Shown: positions 7,912 to 10,061 of the stretch, piece after piece | Layout: the number at the start of each line of letters is the position of its first letter | Numbering within the stretch: the stretch's first letter is position 1 | Assembly (NCBI GenBank): GCA_028696635.1 | Contig: JAQVGR010000031.1 | Coordinates: 1-10,061 of the forward strand | Length of the DNA: 10,061 nucleotides | Origin: Candidatus Krumholzibacteriia bacterium | GTDB lineage: Bacteria > Krumholzibacteriota > Krumholzibacteriia > Krumholzibacteriales > Krumholzibacteriaceae | Direction of reading: 5' to 3' | Position numbers and translations under genes: made by a program | The notes under the pieces: generated by a model | The model's database searches: none | What the model saw: the letters and a program-made list of their open reading frames with translations, nothing else | What the model was told of the DNA's origin: nothing

Positions 7912-8173
7912 ACATTTTGCCCCGCACCGCCGGAGGGGGATCCGGGCGGCTTCCCCGCCTCGCCGGAACCGCCCCGGAGATCTCGTAAGGTGCTTTTCCT
8001 GATGCGGTTCGCACGGTCGAAGCACAGGGAAGGGTCGCCGCGCGCAGCGGCTCCGGGAACCCGTCACGCATGACACGACTCCTTCCGGTCGGTACGCTGT
8101 CGGGGTTTCCCTCGAGGTGGGCTCGGGAAGCATCAGGCGGGGTCTCCGGTGCAGCCCTGCGGAGTGAGCGATT
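7912..8173 (-). other. Gene-free, hairpin-rich intergenic stretch between ATPase and TonB-receptor operons
   Basis: No convincing protein or recognised RNA gene is visible. On the minus strand several hairpins can form. At 7990-8025, GTGCTT/AAGCAC encloses a TGCG/CGCA stem-loop. At 7941-7978 there is a stem of about 13 pairs with two single-base bulges around a 10-base loop. At 7921-7937 a CCCC/GGGG stem is possible. GTCA/TGAC surrounds TGCG near 8060-8072. The segment could be a small RNA made from the promoter-like element at 8176-8204, or an extended leader, or merely GC-rich spacer in which hairpins arise by chance. Signatures of tRNA, tmRNA, RNase P and SRP RNA were looked for and not found. 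Confidence 0.3.
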
Positions 8174-8201
8174 ACAATATAACAACCGGCCGGCGGCCGG
8201 T
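8174..8201 (-). terminator. Probable rho-independent terminator of the V/A-type ATPase operon
   Basis: Right at the stop codon of subunit D the minus strand reads ACCGGCCGCCGGCCGGT (8185-8201). This forms a 7-pair stem with a 3-base loop and is followed by the T-rich run TGTTATATTGT (8174-8184). A second small hairpin, CCCCG-CTCG-CGGGG, lies just before it within the last codons (8205-8218). The T-tract is interrupted by A and G, so termination may be incomplete. Confidence 0.6.
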
Positions 8202-8204
8202 CAA
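8176..8204 (-). promoter_or_regulatory. Promoter-like element overlapping the terminator
   Basis: The minus strand carries TTGACC (8199-8204, five of six -35 consensus bases) and, after 17 bases, TATATT (8176-8181). The -35 overlaps the TGA stop of subunit D, the spacer is the terminator stem, and the -10 lies in the terminator's T-rich tail. The geometry and -10 sequence equal those of the promoter at 7883-7911. A start near 8169 would give an intergenic RNA or a leader of about 425 bases for the receptor operon. Dual use is inferred; the match could be a by-product of the terminator's sequence. Confidence 0.4.
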
Positions 8205-8860
8205 CCCCGCGAGCGGGGCTGATCGCCGGCGTCTCCCCCCGCGCGGGCCTCGACCATCTCCTTGATCTTCATCAGGCGCGTCTGCGTGCTCCGCTCGTTC
8301 TCGCTGAGCTTGCTCTCGATGGAACGGATCTGCGCGGTGAGGTCGGGGATGAGGACGTACTCGAGCGCGTTGACCCTCCGCCTCGTCTTCTCGAGCTCCT
8401 CGGCCATCTTGTAGAGGGCGTTCTCCGAGGCGGCCATATCGAGCAGCTCCTGGAACCGGTCGCGGAGCGTCTCGAACGCGATGTCGAGCTCGGGGGAGGT
8501 CGACGAGAGGCGGTACGACGGACCGCCGCCGGGGATGACGAAACGGAACCACGGGATCTGCACGTTCATCTCGCTGCGCACCTCGGTCTCGAGCGTTCCG
8601 GCCATCGTCGTCAGCGCGAGGGCGTCCTCGAGCGACCTGCGGCCCGTCATCGCCCGGCCCGACAGGTAATGCATGGAGATCTCCATGAAGACCGACTCGA
8701 TCTCGCGCCGCATCTCGGCGGTCCGGCGGGTCAGCGCGATGAAGTTCTGCATGAGCTTCTCCTGCTTGTTCTTCAGGAGCTTGTGCCCGCGCCGCGCCAG
8801 CTCGAGCCGCTGCCGCAGGCGGATAAGCATCATGCGGTTCGGATTGACCTTGCGCTTCAT
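8201..8860 (-). CDS. atpD: V/A-type ATP synthase/ATPase subunit D (central stalk)
   Basis: This 219-residue protein, about the usual length for the family, is subunit D of the V/A-type rotary ATPase. It is the coiled-coil shaft that turns inside the A3B3 head and couples ATP chemistry to ion movement by the membrane ring. The N-terminus MKRKVNPNRMMLIRLRQRL and the following RRGHKLLKNKQEKLMQNF match the conserved first helix of the family. A long C-terminal helix includes ELEKTRRRVNALEYVLIP at about residues 160-180, another family hallmark. The polar tail (RAGGDAGDQPRSRG) is probably disordered. The Met at 8860 overlaps the stop of subunit B by 4 bases (ATGA), which indicates translational coupling; longer in-frame upstream sequence lacks protein character and lies inside subunit B. 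A hairpin terminator starts at its stop codon, so it is probably the last gene of this operon. The symbol follows V/A-type usage and must not be confused with F-type atpD (beta). Confidence 0.95.
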   Translation of the reverse strand: MKRKVNPNRMMLIRLRQRLELARRGHKLLKNKQEKLMQNFIALTRRTAEMRREIESVFMEISMHYLSGRAMTGRRSLEDALALTTMAGTLETEVRSEMNVQIPWFRFVIPGGGPSYRLSSTSPELDIAFETLRDRFQELLDMAASENALYKMAEELEKTRRRVNALEYVLIPDLTAQIRSIESKLSENERSTQTRLMKIKEMVEARAGGDAGDQPRSRG

Positions 8861-10061
8861 GCCGTTTCGGCCCCTCCGGCCCCGTGCTCCCCCTTCGGCA
8901 GGTACTTCTCGATCATGTCGTCCTTGATCCGCTTGATCTCCGGGCGCGGGATCAGCGCGAGCAGCTCCCATCCGAGCGAGAGCGTCCGCTCTATCGCGCG
9001 GTTCTCGTCGAGCGCCTGCCTGACGAACCGGTCCTCGAACCGCTCGCCGAACTTCATGAACGCCCTGTCCGCGTCGGTCAGCGCGGCCTCCCCGAGCACC
9101 ACGGCGAGCTCCTCGACCTCCTTGCTTCTCGCGTACGACGAGAAGAGCTGGTTGGCCAGCTGCGGATGGTCCTCGCGCGTGCGCCCCTTCCCGATCCCCT
9201 TGTCGCGAAGCCGGGAGAGGCTCGGCAGGACGTTGATCGGCGGGTAGATCCCCTTGCGGTGCAGGACTCGGTCGAGGATGATCTGCCCCTCGGTTATGTA
9301 TCCGGTCAGGTCCGGTATCGGGTGCGTCTTATCGTCGTCGGGCATCGAGAGCACGGGGATCTGGGTGATCGATCCCTCGAGGACCTCCCCCTCCTTCTCC
9401 CCCTTGAGCAGGCCGGCGCGCTCGTAGATCGTCGCCAGGTCCGTGTAGAGATACCCCGGGTACCCGCGCCTGCCGGGGATCTCCTTGCGGGCGACGGAGA
9501 CCTCTCGGAGCGCCTCGCAGTAGTTGGTCATGTCGGTGAGGATCACCAGCACGTGCATCCCCCGCTCGAAGGCGAGGTACTCCGCCGCCGTCAGGGCGGT
9601 CCGCGGCGTAGCGATCCGCTCGATCGTCGGGTCGTTGGCGAGGTTGATGAAGAGCACGACGCGCTCCATCGCGCCGGTCTCCTGGAAATCGCGTATGAAG
9701 TAGTTTGCCTCCTCGAAGGTGATCCCCATCGCGGCGAAGACGATCGCGAAGGCCGCCTCGCGGCCTGGCACCGTCGCCTGCCGCGCGATCTGCGCGGCGA
9801 GCTCGCTGTGCGGCAGCCCGAACCCCGAGAAGATCGGCAGCTTCTGCCCGCGCACGAGGGTGTTGAGACCGTCGATGGCTGAGATGCCGGTCTGGATGAA
9901 GTCGTTGGGGTTGTCACGGGTGAACGGGTTGATGGGGGCGCCGCCGACCTCGAGCTCCTGCTCCGCGAACACCTGGCCGCCGCCGTCGATAGGCTCACCG
10001 AGCCCGTTGAGCACCCGGCCGAGCATCGTCGAAGACACGCCGAGGGTGATGACCTCTCCCT
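8857..10061 (-). CDS. atpB: V/A-type ATP synthase/ATPase subunit B (N-terminus outside window)
   Basis: The visible 400 residues begin in frame with GEVITLGVSSTMLGRVLNG and run to a TGA at 8857; the gene continues past the right edge, and the GTG at 10036-10038 is an internal codon. Subunit B is the non-catalytic nucleotide-site subunit of the A3B3 head. Visible marks are LGRVLNGLGEPIDGG, the B-type replacement of the Walker P-loop SGFGLPHSELAAQIARQ (about visible residues 78-94, no GKT), ANDPTIERIATPRTALTAAE, RKEIPGRRGYPGYLYTDLA, IPDLTGYITEGQI and PSLSRLRDKGIGKGRTREDH. These separate it from catalytic subunit A and from F-type alpha/beta. About 60 N-terminal residues of the family's usual length of about 460 are missing. 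The gene for subunit D follows with a 4-base overlap; subunit A is expected just upstream, outside the window. Whether the enzyme moves protons or sodium cannot be judged without the membrane ring. Confidence 0.96.
   Translation of the reverse strand, partial: GEVITLGVSSTMLGRVLNGLGEPIDGGGQVFAEQELEVGGAPINPFTRDNPNDFIQTGISAIDGLNTLVRGQKLPIFSGFGLPHSELAAQIARQATVPGREAAFAIVFAAMGITFEEANYFIRDFQETGAMERVVLFINLANDPTIERIATPRTALTAAEYLAFERGMHVLVILTDMTNYCEALREVSVARKEIPGRRGYPGYLYTDLATIYERAGLLKGEKEGEVLEGSITQIPVLSMPDDDKTHPIPDLTGYITEGQIILDRVLHRKGIYPPINVLPSLSRLRDKGIGKGRTREDHPQLANQLFSSYARSKEVEELAVVLGEAALTDADRAFMKFGERFEDRFVRQALDENRAIERTLSLGWELLALIPRPEIKRIKDDMIEKYLPKGEHGAGGAETA

Noticed and set aside
7742..8071. A 109-codon minus-strand frame with AAGGAG 7 bases before its ATG and an ATGA overlap with the TonB-receptor start
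   Set aside because: The predicted product is rich in Arg, Pro and Ser with no recognisable fold. I estimate its third-position GC to be well below that of the neighbouring genes, and the strong promoter lies inside it. The start context alone is not enough; conservation in relatives would be needed.
8030..8100. SRP RNA-like GACCGGAAGGAG motif
   Set aside because: The flanking GGTCAGG and AGCAGCC parts of the SRP RNA domain are absent and no matching long hairpin closes around it.
7746..8173. Cobalamin, TPP or other known riboswitch upstream of the TonB receptor
   Set aside because: Individual fragments such as GGGAA or ACCCTT occur, but the conserved blocks do not appear together in the right order and spacing on either strand.
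8861..8971. N-terminal extension of subunit D by 37 codons
   Set aside because: It lies wholly inside subunit B in another frame and encodes a Gly/Arg/Ala-rich non-conserved segment; the family N-terminus begins at the Met at 8860.

Overview
The window reads as part of a chromosome or metagenomic contig from a GC-rich, diderm (Gram-negative-type) bacterium. All supported genes lie on the minus strand. Diderm architecture follows from a TonB-dependent outer-membrane receptor, a PorV/PorQ-type outer-membrane barrel and several Sec signal peptides. Three traits together point to a deep lineage around the Fibrobacterota-Chlorobiota-Bacteroidota radiation, for example Krumholzibacteriota, Eisenbacteria, Latescibacterota or Zixibacteria: a V/A-type rather than F-type rotary ATPase, a GWxTD-family protein, and a secreted protein with a FlgD/T9SS-like C-terminal domain. 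This placement is inferred from gene content only.

Two transcription units are visible, both read right to left. At the right end (10061 to 8201) is the 3' end of a V/A-type ATPase operon: most of subunit B (catalytic-head stator subunit; 5' end outside the window) and all of subunit D (central rotor stalk). They are joined by a 4-base ATGA overlap. The stop codon of subunit D runs straight into a GC-rich hairpin with a T-rich tail, the likely end of that operon.

A gene-free stretch follows (8200 to 7746, about 455 bases). It holds the terminator, a promoter-like element laid over that terminator, several predicted hairpins, and a near-consensus sigma-70-type promoter in a local AT-rich island. 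The last of these probably starts the second operon, with a leader of about 130 bases.

The second operon (7745 to 1, running off the left edge) has four tightly spaced genes with gaps of 33, 33 and 24 bases: a 1047-residue TonB-dependent receptor with an N-terminal carboxypeptidase-regulatory-like domain; an 833-residue secreted multidomain protein with calcium-loop repeats, an FN3-like region and a C-terminal FlgD-like/T9SS-type sorting domain; a 313-residue PorV/PorQ-family barrel; and a GWxTD-domain protein cut by the window edge. In Bacteroidota, PorV shuttles proteins with this kind of C-terminal domain to the cell surface. The operon therefore looks like a receptor plus surface cargo plus cargo shuttle plus a partner of unknown function. 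The substrate and the role of the GWxTD protein cannot be read from the sequence.
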